Below the pieces are notes generated by a model that saw nothing but the letters and a program-made list of their open reading frames with translations, was not told where the DNA came from and did not search any database. Source: Anthonomus grandis grandis (lineage: Eukaryota > Arthropoda > Insecta > Coleoptera > Curculionidae). Taken from it: 64,000 nucleotides of DNA. Both the position numbers and the translations under genes were made by a program. Below, piece by piece: positions 53,938-63,170 of this stretch. Location: positions 10,752,518-10,816,517 of the forward strand of contig NC_065563.1 in assembly GCF_022605725.1 (NCBI RefSeq). The letters are read 5' to 3'. Position 1 is the stretch's first letter. Each line of letters starts with the position of its first letter.

Positions 53938-55245
53938 TAATAATAATAATAATAATAATAATAACAAGCCTTTATTTCCAACAGGCAACTTGCCCAATAA
54001 CAGGAAACAGTTGCAAAACAATGAAAAATATAGTTAAAAAAACACAAAACAAACCTAAAAGAATGAAAAGAAAAAAAGTAAAGTAAAGATCTCAAAAGTT
54101 ATCCAAAAAATTAGAACAAATAACTATTAATATGATATAAAAACCCAATTTAATCCCAAGAGTAATGATCCACCAAGATATCGACAATCACATGAACCGG
54201 AGGGAAATTTATATCGCACATGTGACAGATCCGATTAAATATAGCGCATATTGTATATAGTGGCGATTTCAACAGGATGTTAGTATGAGGCCTTGGCAGA
54301 AAGAATGTTAGGGGATGTCTAGCATTAAACCTAGGCACCATGAAACGTACACTAGAAAGAAGTACAGGACTATCAATGAATCCATTCAGTAACCCATGCA
54401 GGAATTTTACAGAGAAGGTCATTCTTCTGAGATGTAATGGATGTAGATTGAAGCGTTCCAATAGTTGCCGATTATCAAATCCTCTAACTGGATATGGGAT
54501 GCCATCCTGCCTGAAGGCCAAAAACTTAGCAAATCTACGCTGAACAGATTCAAGGAGACCAACATGATTCTGATAGAGGGGTTCCATATAATGCAGCCAA
54601 ACTCCAGTTTTGATCTCACAAAGCAACAGAAAAGCAGTCTTAATGTAGATTCCAAAGTAAAACTCTGAGAACTTCTAATTATGAACCCAAGCCTTCTCAG
54701 GGCTGACTTGACTATGTTGTTGAAGTGTGGAACGAATGTAAATTTAGAGTCAAAGGTGATACCAAGATCAGTAATTTGCTCTAATCTACTCAAAATAGTA
54801 TCATTAATAAAGGAATCAAAATTTAAGGTTGTTTTTGATCTAGAGTAACTGACAACACTACAATTAGTCGCATTCAAGCCTAAAGCCAGCCTATGACAAG
54901 TGAGTGACTCAATCAAGTCATTTATAAAAAAACTAAACAGGAGCGGACCCAGGTTCGAGCCCTGTGCCGTTACGTTAAAAATTTTCGATTTAAAGCCCTC
55001 ATATTCAACATATTGAGATCTACCAATCAAGTAGGAATGAAATAAATTAAATAATCTCCCTGAAAAACCATACTGAGTTAATTTATGCAGCAAAATATAG
55101 TGATCTATCCGATCAAAGGCTTTTTGGAAGTCGGTATAAATAACATCGACTTGAGTATTAACATCAAGTGATTCACAGATGTGGCTAGACAGACAGGATA
55201 AGTTAGTAACACAAGATGGCCCGCTAAAAAATCCATGCTGGTCTA
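53938..55245 (-). pseudogene. 5'-truncated LINE inside the inner Tigger
   Basis: Minus strand: starts within RT at about 55245 (SVDQHGFFSGPS), then VIYTDFQKAFDRIDHYILLH, NVTAQGSNLGPLLFSFFIND and thumb segments, ending with VIVDILVDHYSWD and a stop at 54150. The box normally reading ADD is replaced by a diverged sequence. A tail with AATAAAGGCTTG runs into (TTA)n at 53938-53972. Contains one large frameshift near 54500. Same 3' end family as the LINE at 45580. Confidence 0.75.
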
Positions 55246-55513
55246 CAGAGATGAGTTCTTTTGCGTGCTTTTAGCCGAGTTGGTAAGAAGAATAAATGAC
55301 TTTGATACAGAAGATTATATGCCTCTAGCTGTAATTAAAGAAAACTTTAAATTAACTGATGAATTATGGACTGATTTCATATACTATACAATAATGCGAG
55401 TGACGAAAAACTTTTAGACACAACCAATTTTATTGAGAAAAAAATTGAATCAATTTACTTTAACTCGCGTTGCAAAAAACAAACAAAGATAACAGATTTT
55501 TTACTAAATTAAC

Positions 55514-55570
55514 TACATAATTTTTTTTACCATGTCATGGTACCATGTCATGGTAAAAAAAAATTATGTA
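55514..55570. repeat. 57-base near-perfect hairpin
   Basis: Arms tacataattttttttaccatg and its complement flank a doubled ACCATGTCATGGT unit. Found in the 3' part of the inner Tigger, downstream of its last coding piece. Confidence 0.6.
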
Positions 55571-55999
55571 TGTCATCCACCTTCTATTTACATTGTTTGA
55601 GAAGTAAAATGCTGATGTTTTGACGTGTGACCATTCTAATATATCGTTGAACTGGACTTTATCTATGTATTTTCGGGGTTTCGTAAAATTTAAAAATATT
55701 TATAACATATATAATTATGTATGTACATAGTTTTATTTGAAAAGAGAGACGTAGTGTATGTAGGTCCTTTAATAACGACCCATGTTCAGTAGTCCCTTCG
55801 CCGTTGTTATATCCGACTTTCACTGTATATTTATGTATGTAGTTGTTTCATATTTCGTCACCTAGGAACGTATCCCCTATAATCCCATATAAATTACCAT
55901 TCCATATTCACGGTTTCTTTATTCGCGGCATATTTACGGAACGTATGCTCCGCGAATAAAGAGCTTTTACTGTATATTTAAAAGTCCTATGGTTGGAAC

Positions 56000-56175
56000 C
56001 TTTGGTGTGATGCTCAAATTACGAGACAGTTTTACCACTAACCAAAACTCTTATTTATAATCTCGACACGTGTTTCGCTAACGATGCTAGCATCTTCGGG
56101 AGAAGATTAGAACTTAACTGAAACTACTTACAAATCTCCTTATATCTAATGATGTAACTAATAGAGCGGAAAAAG
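56000..56175 (-). repeat. Penelope-type terminal repeat fragment (copy 3)
   Basis: Carries hammerhead-like motif 3. Bases 56023-56052 (gacagttttaccactaaccaaaactc) occur as the exact inverted copy at 58606-58634, beside a GIY-YIG endonuclease remnant. So 56.0 kb and 58.6 kb are two ends of one Penelope element split by a LINE (56180-58330). Confidence 0.65.
56061..56103 (-). ncRNA. Hammerhead-ribozyme-like motif 3
   Basis: Minus strand: CCGAAGA (one departure, C for U at core position 4), extra T, stem II GCTA with loop and TAGC, GAAA, stem III ACACGTGT, then C. Stem I is the best of the three: TCTC before the core pairs with GAGA after the cleavage position. Stem II differs from motifs 1 and 2 by a compensated pair (C-G changed to A-T), which argues that the structure has been kept by selection in the source family. 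Confidence 0.6.
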
Positions 56176-58330
56176 CAATGAATAATAATAATAATAATAA
56201 TAATATTCTTTATTTAGCACTTGGCTAATACATTCAATTTGCTAAATTTAGTAGTATAAAAAATAAGCAAAACCTATAGTAATACATAAACTGTACATCA
56301 CATAACGCTATTTCTAAATAAATGTTTTTTAACATTCTTATTAAATAACCTTAAATTACTTGCGTTCTTGATTTCTAATGGAAGAGAGTTAAAAGCTTGC
56401 AACTCTTCAAAAAACAATGATTTTTGCAATAAAGTTGATCTAACTCTTGATATATGATAATCATTTCTTGACCTTATATTATATTGTTGAAAGTTGGATC
56501 TTTTCTCTAAAAAATGTTGCAGATATGATGGCATAAATCCATGCTCTATTTTATAAATTAAAATTAAATTTGCCTTAAGAATATTTTGCTTCACAGGAAG
56601 CCATTTTAATATTTGAAGCATCTGATTGATAGGTGTATATTTATTACTGTTAAGAATAATTCGCATTACTTTATTTTGTTGAAGTTGTAACTGATTTATA
56701 TATTCCTGAGAGCATGATATAAGTAACGAGGAACAGTAATTAAAGTGCGGCAAAATAATTGTATTGTATACTAACATTTTAGTCCATTGAGACAAGCAAT
56801 TAGAAATTCTCCTAAAAAACCCAACTTTCTTGGCAATCTTTTTAAAAATATAATTTACATGACCATGAAAATTTAATTGTTGATCTAAGAGTACTCCTAA
56901 ATATTTTATTTCACTGACAAATTGAATTTTTGACTTATTAATTTCAATATTTAAACCTTGATCTAAAAATTTTTTACAATTTGCTTTGGTACCTATTAGC
57001 ATACACTTTGTTTTTGATTCGTTTAGTTTTAATTTATTTTTACAAAGCCATTGATACAAAATATTCAATTCTGAATTTAAAATATTTGTAGCTTCCTTGT
57101 AATTTTTACCTGACACACAAATTACTGTATCATCTGCAAATAAATTTACGAAAGAGTTTTGTAAAACAGTATAGATATCGTTTATATATATAACGAACAA
57201 CAGCGGTCCAAGAACACTACCCTGTGGTACACCTACGATACTTTCTATTTTATTTGAAAACTTTTGTCCTATAGATACTCTATTATACCTCTTATCCAGG
57301 TAATTTTTAATCCAGTCCAAAGCTCTATTACATACACCATAATATAACAGTTTTTTAAGAAGAATATTACGGTCTAATGTCTCAAAAGCACGTTGAAGAT
57401 CCACAAATACACTAATAACTAATTTGTCTTCGTTAATGTCTTTTCGCCATGTCCCACACACATACTGAAGAGCAGATTCACAAGAATGATTATTCCTAAA
57501 CCCTGACTGTCCAATATATAACAGTTTATGTTGTTCAAAGTATTGTCTCAACTGCTGGCATACAATTGTCTCTATAATTTTATCAATGACAGGCAATAAA
57601 TTTATTGGTCGAAAATCTGCAGGAATCTTTGGAGTGGTTACCTTTGGTATTGGAATCATTACACTAGTTTTTAAATCACTTGGAATTATCCTAGTTGATA
57701 GGCATGAATTAACTAAATGCAATAAAGGGTATCCAATGACACTAAATAAATCTTTTACCAATTTCACACTAAGCACATTATCACTAGTTTTTTTATTTTT
57801 TAATCCAAAAACTGTCTTTTTCAATTGTGACAGATTGACATTTTTAAAATGTGAAATTTGTATATTCGGAGAATTAGTTGTATTACAAGTCCATTCTATT
57901 GTTTCAATACTTGCAGCAATATCTTGTAGGCTATCTGAATAAAATTGATTAAAGTTTTCCTCTATACTACCTGTATATGTCCCAAAATCAACATCCATAT
58001 AATCAACAGATTGTTTGTTATTTCCCAGTAAACCTTTTAAGGTCCTCCACATATTGCGACTATCACCTTTACATTGATCAATTTTATTATCATAATATTT
58101 GGTTTTTTCAGTACGCATTACCGAGGTTACTTTGTTTCTGAGTTTTTGATAGCTTTTCCAGTCACAATCGGTTTTTGTAAAGCAAAATCTTCTATAAGCC
58201 AAGTTTCTTTCCCGTTGAACCTCTTGAACCGCCGCATTAATCCATGGATATTTTTTTACAGAATATCTGTTTTCAGGCGCAAACTTATCTAAAGCTGTTT
58301 GAAACATGGCCAAACAAATCTTAAACACTA
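56176..58330 (-). mobile_element. LINE (CR1/jockey-like) with intact reverse transcriptase frame
   Basis: The minus strand has an unbroken 676-codon frame (58328-56298). The first codon is GTG, so it is the 3' part of ORF2. Order: linker (YPWINAAVQEVQRERNLAYR), IPADFRPINLLPVIDKIIE, SVFVDLQRAFETLDR (first catalytic Asp), GVPQGSVLGPLLFVIYINDI, NLFADDTVICVSG (catalytic FADD), VSEIKYLGVLLDQQL, and a C-terminal domain ending LPLEIKNASNLRLFNKN. Ends with AATAAAGAATATT and a (TTATTA)n tail at 56180-56205. The endonuclease half is missing. It is the least decayed LINE in the window and so probably the youngest; it is inserted in a Penelope element. Confidence 0.85.
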
Positions 58331-58334
58331 TTGG

Positions 58335-58640
58335 ATTGGACCTTTATCCCTGTTAAGAATGTTTTTTTGATTTTTGAATATTGCAAAACTTTCGCATGCA
58401 TCTAATTTTCTATTGTTATTAACTGGTTCAATTAATTTTAAGTCGTCTATCCCTACAAAGTGACCAAAGTATTTAAGACACGTTCAGCCACACTTGACTT
58501 TTTAACTCTTGTTCATGTTCTTTAAATCTGACATTAGTACTTTTTTATCACAATCGTTGCAATTAATTTCATAGATCCCAGACTTTTCATTAGTCATTTT
58601 CATAAAGAGTTTTGGTTAGTGGTAAAACTGTCTTAACGTA
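58335..58640 (-). pseudogene. Penelope GIY-YIG endonuclease remnant
   Basis: Minus strand: KSGIYEINCNDCDKK (the GIY half of a GIY-YIG domain with the CxxC of Penelope-type endonucleases) at about 58587, then a stretch where the YIG and catalytic Arg should be but which is decayed, then IDDLKLIEPVNNNRKLDACE with the catalytic-region Glu at about 58430. Stops in two places. Followed by the LINE insertion. Confidence 0.65.
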
Positions 58641-58686
58641 ATTTAATATTTAAAAGTGTCGAATAATTTAGAGTAAACTGACCTAC

Positions 58687-58819
58687 CTGCGTGACGAACG
58701 TAATGGCTTTTCCAGACCTCCCCGCCCTGGCAGTTCGACCCACCCGATGAATATAGTCTTTACTATGAGTGGGTATGTCGAAATTGATGACTATATCCAC
58801 ATGCGGAATGTCCAGGCCC
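58687..58819 (-). CDS. DDX47: DDX47, penultimate exon
   Basis: 44 codons of the second RecA domain: RGLDIPHVDIVINFDIPTHS (motif V) and YIHRVGRTARAGRSGKAITF (motif VI, with the arginine finger), ending FVTQ at a good donor (CAG then GTAGGT). Acceptor CACTTTCAG at 58820. The earlier exons with the DEAD box are not in the window up to 64000, so the preceding intron is longer than 5 kb. Minus strand; next exon is 51411-51671. Confidence 0.93.
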
Positions 58820-59823
58820 CTGAAAGTGTCAAAATGGTCCATGTACATTTTGAAACTCGCCCAAATGTATCATTTGTTAGGTTATATTTTGATCAGAGGT
58901 AGTGACGAACTGTGTTAATTTTCATTTAATATCAACTCACTAAGAGAATGCATCATATTCAAACATACTATACTATAAAAACTGACTAAGTTGTGTGACT
59001 CGACCTCATATCATGATTATATTGATTTCAAACATTATTTGATTTTACAGGATTATATACTTATTATTTACTGATTATAAACTTTGCTTTCTAGGCATAA
59101 CAATATAAACATTGTGAATTAAAAATTACAGGGAAAGCAGATTAGAATTTCATTCGGTTCTTGGAGTAAACAAACATTATCAGTTTAAATTCTATTGTAT
59201 TTATAATTTTTATTTAATAATCTGGGATACAGAGTCAGGAACCAAATATGGAATGTTCAAAATGCAATCTTAAAATGTTTCTGACATATGCAATAAAACT
59301 ATTTTTGTCTAAAACGTTTCAAAATATCGAAATCTGGAGACGTATGTGTTACTCGCCTCACGATAGTTTGTTGCTGTGGTAGAATAGTTAAAGATGAATA
59401 AAAAAAAAAATAATAAACTTTTTACAAATACACAATCAGAAATTACTAGATCTAATCGTATCTTATCCAATCTAAATGTAAATCATACCCAGATAGAAAT
59501 TTTAAATGAAGTGAGCGAAAGGGTCAATGAATTATTAGTAAATAAAACAATATCCACTCACAGGATATTTTTATGCAAAAGTTTCTGTATTTTCTTACTA
59601 ATATTCAAAAAGAAACAAAAAGCAACATTAGTAGAACGGTAAATAAAAGAAAAAGAGTTTGAAAATTAAGTAAAACATATAACAGAAAATACATTGCAGG
59701 AAAAACCAGCGCTGAATCTTATAGAAAAATGCAATCTGAAGCCATATATACAATGTTACAAGTTATCGGGAATTATTTACATTTTAGAAGTTTGTAACAA
59801 TGTATGTATTTGTTTTATTTATT
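58820..59823. other. DDX47 intron, nothing firm
   Basis: AT-rich. A small Lys/Asn-rich open frame (59394-59642, +) has no recognised family and is probably chance. Confidence 0.45.
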
Positions 59824-60240
59824 TACGAGGGTGGACCCTGAAGTACCCGGCCTGACCTAAAGATGTTGGTAGTAGTTTGAAAAATATCAGTGTATTAGAA
59901 AGTATACAATCTATAAAGCATATGTTTTAAGTTTGAAGTTGTTTAGTATTTGTTTGGCAGCCATCAATAGTGAACGTTTTCAGTGAATATGTGAAAATGG
60001 AGAAAATTGGTCATCGTTATGTGATACAATATTTTTATTTGAAAGGCCTCAGCCCAGCCAATATAAAAGCTGAACTGGATTCTACTCTGGGTGAGTCTGC
60101 TCCTTTGTTAACAACAGTAAAATATTGGGTAGCAGAGTTTAAACGAGGCCGTACGAGCTGTCAAGACGAGCATCGCAGTGGTCGACCAAATGAGCTGACG
60201 ACTCCAGAAATTTTAAAGAAAATTCACAAAGCGGTACTGG

Positions 60241-60926
60241 AGGTTTGTTCTCACTGCAAATTTCTTACAAGTTTGAAACTGTTTCCAAACCATTCTTGAT
60301 GCACATGTGTAAAATATTACAACTTCTGATCGATTTGAAACCGCCTGTGCGAACATCAAATACGGGTTGAGTGAAGAAGAAAAATAACCTCACTTTTTTA
60401 TTCATTCTAAAATGGTCGAGAAATTCTATTTTATTAAATTGGGACACAGTTTCATCAAAATAGTTTTGATTTTTGAGCCTTATCCGTTCTTGAATTAAAT
60501 CTTCTTTAAAGCCTGTATCGGAATCAACATAACTCGGAATCAACAAAATTCTGATCAGATTCTTCCAACGATTTAGAATTACTCATTTCCTTAATGGACT
60601 CATTTTTAGACTAATCCAACAATTTAAAATAGAATTTTTCAAAACGAAAATCAAGGACTATACAAAACGACAAAATACAAACAACCATTTAGAGGTTATG
60701 TTCATATTCCGAAGATAGGCGTTGACTGGCTACACGAATTCTCTGACACTTTGCTTGAAATAAATCCGAAAACAAGTCTGATTATCAGATGACGATCAGA
60801 AATTTGTGTAAGAACATCAAAATTGTGATTTGAAACCGATCAGAAGTTTCTGTGCGAACGCATTTTACTCTATTGCGCATGTTTATTTGTCGAAAACTTG
60901 TTTATTACTGCTGTGAGAACAAACCT
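60241..60926. mobile_element. 686-bp TIR transposon, superfamily unassigned
   Basis: Perfect 14-bp inverted repeats AGGTTTGTTCTCAC (60241-60254; complement at 60913-60926), 17 of 18 when extended, flanked by a 3-bp duplication TGG (60238-60240, 60927-60929). Excising it and one TGG restores the mariner reading VLDDRRLK, which fixes the boundaries. No transposase inside. A 3-bp duplication suggests Harbinger or CACTA-like machinery, but TGG and these ends match neither well. Confidence 0.75.
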
Positions 60927-60953
60927 TGGATGATCGTCGACTGAAAGAGCTAG

Positions 60954-63170
60954 TCCTTTCAGTCGTCAACCTTACATCGACCCAATGTGTGATATTTCGA
61001 GTCATTTAGTGCCAGTTACGCCGAGTTACTGGAGTTACGCGCCAGTCTGATTTATAATGGCTTCTGAAGACCACGCGGGTCCGTCAAGGAGCTCTGAAAG
61101 GGCAAAAAAAAGGAAGTATGATGAATCATATTGTGGGCTTACTAAATCAGAAGTGAATAATATTCTAGATGAGATGAGTGAAAGTGACTTATATGCAAGC
61201 GAGGATGAACCATTTAAAGACAGTGGAAGTGAATACGTTCCTGAATCTGAGAGTGACAGTGAGGCGATTTTTAGCTCCGGAGAAGATGAGAATGATTTGG
61301 AAAACCAGAGTATCCCAGAACAGAATACTGATACTAATTTAGACACCCCTGATACTTTTCAAAATGTACAAGATTTTGTTATACAGTGGGATTCAAATGA
61401 ATTCGTTCCCACAGTTCACCAGTTTGATAGCACCCATAGTGGCCTCCAAAACGAAAGCTTATTGAACGAAAACCGAGAGGTGGAGTATTTTCTGAACTTT
61501 TTCTCCGAAGAAATAGCCAATGCTATTGTTGAAGAAACCACTCTTTTCGCACAACAACAAAATGCTAAGAAATGGAACAATATTGACTTAAAAGAGTTCT
61601 ACGTTTTTATAGCACTTACAATGCTGATGCCACATGTAAAAAAGTCGGACCTGAAAGACTACTGGTCTACAGATGATTTGATTGGAACTCCATTCTTCCG
61701 GCAAGCGATGTCTCGTGATCGATATGTGCAAATATTGAGAAACTTGCATTTTAGCAACAACGAAGCAGCAATGGAAGGTAATCGACTATACAAGATCGAA
61801 TCCATTGTGAATATGTTTCAAAACAAATTTCAAAGCCAGTTTTACCCCTTCGAAAACATCGTAATAGATGAAAGCATGGTTTTGTTCAAAGGTCGGCTGG
61901 TATTCAAACAATATATAAAATCCAAAAGGCATCGATTTGGAATAAAATTATACGTTTTGTGCGACTGTGAAACTGGGTATGTTTTGAATTTCATCGTATA
62001 CGTTGGCAAAGAGAAAAATAAAAATGCAGATATTGACACAGGTCTAGGTTTGTCGGAAAATGTAGTTGTAAAACTTCTAGAGCCCTATCTTAACAAAGGA
62101 CATTCATTTTACAGTGACAATTATTACACCAGTCCATATTTGGCAAGCTATTTGTTTGAGCATAAAACTAATAGTTGTGGGACCGTACGTGCCAACAGAA
62201 AGCACATGCCGATATTTGAAAAAAAGTCAAAAAACGGAGAAACTGAATGGAGGAGCAGTAACCATATTTTAGCTCTAAAGTGGAAAGATCGTCGTGACGT
62301 ACAGATGCTCACAACCTTTCATGAGAATAAAATGATTATTCTTCCTAAAATAGACAGGATTACCAAGGAAAATAAGCAGAAACCATTATGTGTACTTGCA
62401 TATAACGAAAACATGGGAGCCATAGATAGAGCTGACATGATTAGCAGTGTGGATTGTACTAGAAAAACCATTAAGTGGTATAAAAAATTATTTTTCCACA
62501 TATTAGATATTTCTATGCTGAATGCTCACGCTTTATGGAAGACTCAAAACCCCAACCACACATCATTTCCTTCATTTCATCTACAAGTTATCCGACAGAT
62601 ACTTCAAAAGTAAGAATGTTTTTTTTTCTGATGGATTAATATTTATTTATGTTCTTATTTATAGGTATCCAACAAATTATACCCCTAAACCTGGAGCTTC
62701 GCATTGTACTGGACTTGCAAGGCTGTCGGAAAAACATTTTCCAGCGGAAGTCCCTCGAAAAAATGGCAAACTACAACTCAGAAGATGTTGGGTATGCTCT
62801 CACACAACAAAAGGGCCTAAGAAGAGAAAGGATTCAAAATATATGTGCAACAATTGTGGAGTCGGACTGTGCGTTACGCCATGTTTCCAAATATACCACG
62901 ACCAAGTCGACTTTTAGAATGTTATTTTTTTAAATTTATTTTTATTCTTTCTTTTGTATAGAGTTTAAGTTTCAGTCTGTCAATATATATTTTGATTTGT
63001 GGAATAAATAAAATCATAAGTGAAATTTATTGTCAGCTTTTTACGTAATTTTTGTAATAAAAAGCCATTTTTTAGAAGTGACGAATATATTCGTCAGCCG
63101 CCCATATGCCACTGTAAAAACTCCCGTCTGTGTGGCACGAAACCGACTTTTACCTGCCGTCGTGAAAGGG
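60954..63170 (+). mobile_element. piggyBac-like element, 2217 bp, flanked by CTAG
   Basis: Begins TCCTTTCA and ends TGAAAGGG, i.e. an inverted terminal repeat of YCCTTTCA, imperfect beyond about 8 bases. It is flanked by CTAG on both sides (60950-60953 and 63171-63174). Removing the element and one CTAG restores the mariner coding sequence (LKELADIVGISKS) exactly. piggyBac elements nearly always use TTAA, so CTAG is unusual. It carries one complete transposase gene. Confidence 0.85.
61057..62917 (+). CDS. piggyBac-type transposase, apparently intact
   Basis: Cut-and-paste transposase. Exon 1 is 61057-62609, exon 2 is 62665-62917, with a 55-bp intron (GTAAGA ... TATAG) that removes an in-frame stop; the product is 601 residues (family about 590-600). 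An acidic N-terminus (1-110) precedes the DDD catalytic core: NIVIDESMVLFKGRL (Asp near residue 271), FYSDNYYTSPYLA (Asp near 353), and AIDRADMISS with its Asp near 460. The C-terminal Cys-rich domain (CWVCSH, CNNCGVGLCVTPC) is in exon 2. Without splicing the protein would stop at 518 residues and lack that domain. Context: sole gene of the CTAG-flanked element. No disabling change is visible, so it could be active. Confidence 0.85.

Larger units (their letters stand above)
52501..55825 (+). mobile_element. Inner Tigger element with DDE transposase, LINE inserted
   Basis: Starts CAGTAAAAGTCG, ends with a diverged inverted copy (CGACTTTCACTG), and is flanked by TA (52499-52500, 55826-55827). 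Transposase order: LSIEEKGLIICKLEEGESNI and LGLSHSSVFTIWKN (helix-turn-helix, about 52845-52970), a decayed CENP-B-like part, then 53250-53940 with DQIFNADETGLFYK (first Asp), KKILLLVDNCPVHPK (second Asp) and NNTSVLQPVDQGIIRSIK (third Asp). A likely C-terminal piece resumes at 55250 (LAELVRRINDFDTEDYMPL), after a LINE insertion at 53941-55245. Stops near 53040, 53190 and 53655 show it is inactive. Confidence 0.8.
51831..55972 (+). mobile_element. Outer Tigger/pogo element, internally deleted
   Basis: Perfect 24-bp terminal inverted repeats beginning CAGTAAAAGCTC (51831-51854 and 55949-55972), flanked by TA on both sides (51829-51830, 55973-55974). Between 52040 and 52470 it encodes only the tail of a pogo-type transposase in shifting frames: ANEIGRDDFEQIESSDIQTL, EDLTETDLEEMLKK and ITNFFKPLPKPEG. 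The catalytic domain has been lost. A second Tigger element (52501-55825) is inserted in it, which makes up most of its length. Lies in the DDX47 intron. Confidence 0.85.

Noticed and set aside
6686..56205. TAA/ATA microsatellites (6686, 53938, 56180) as a CRISPR-like or origin repeat
   Set aside because: They are simple-sequence LINE targets or tails; no spacer-repeat structure.
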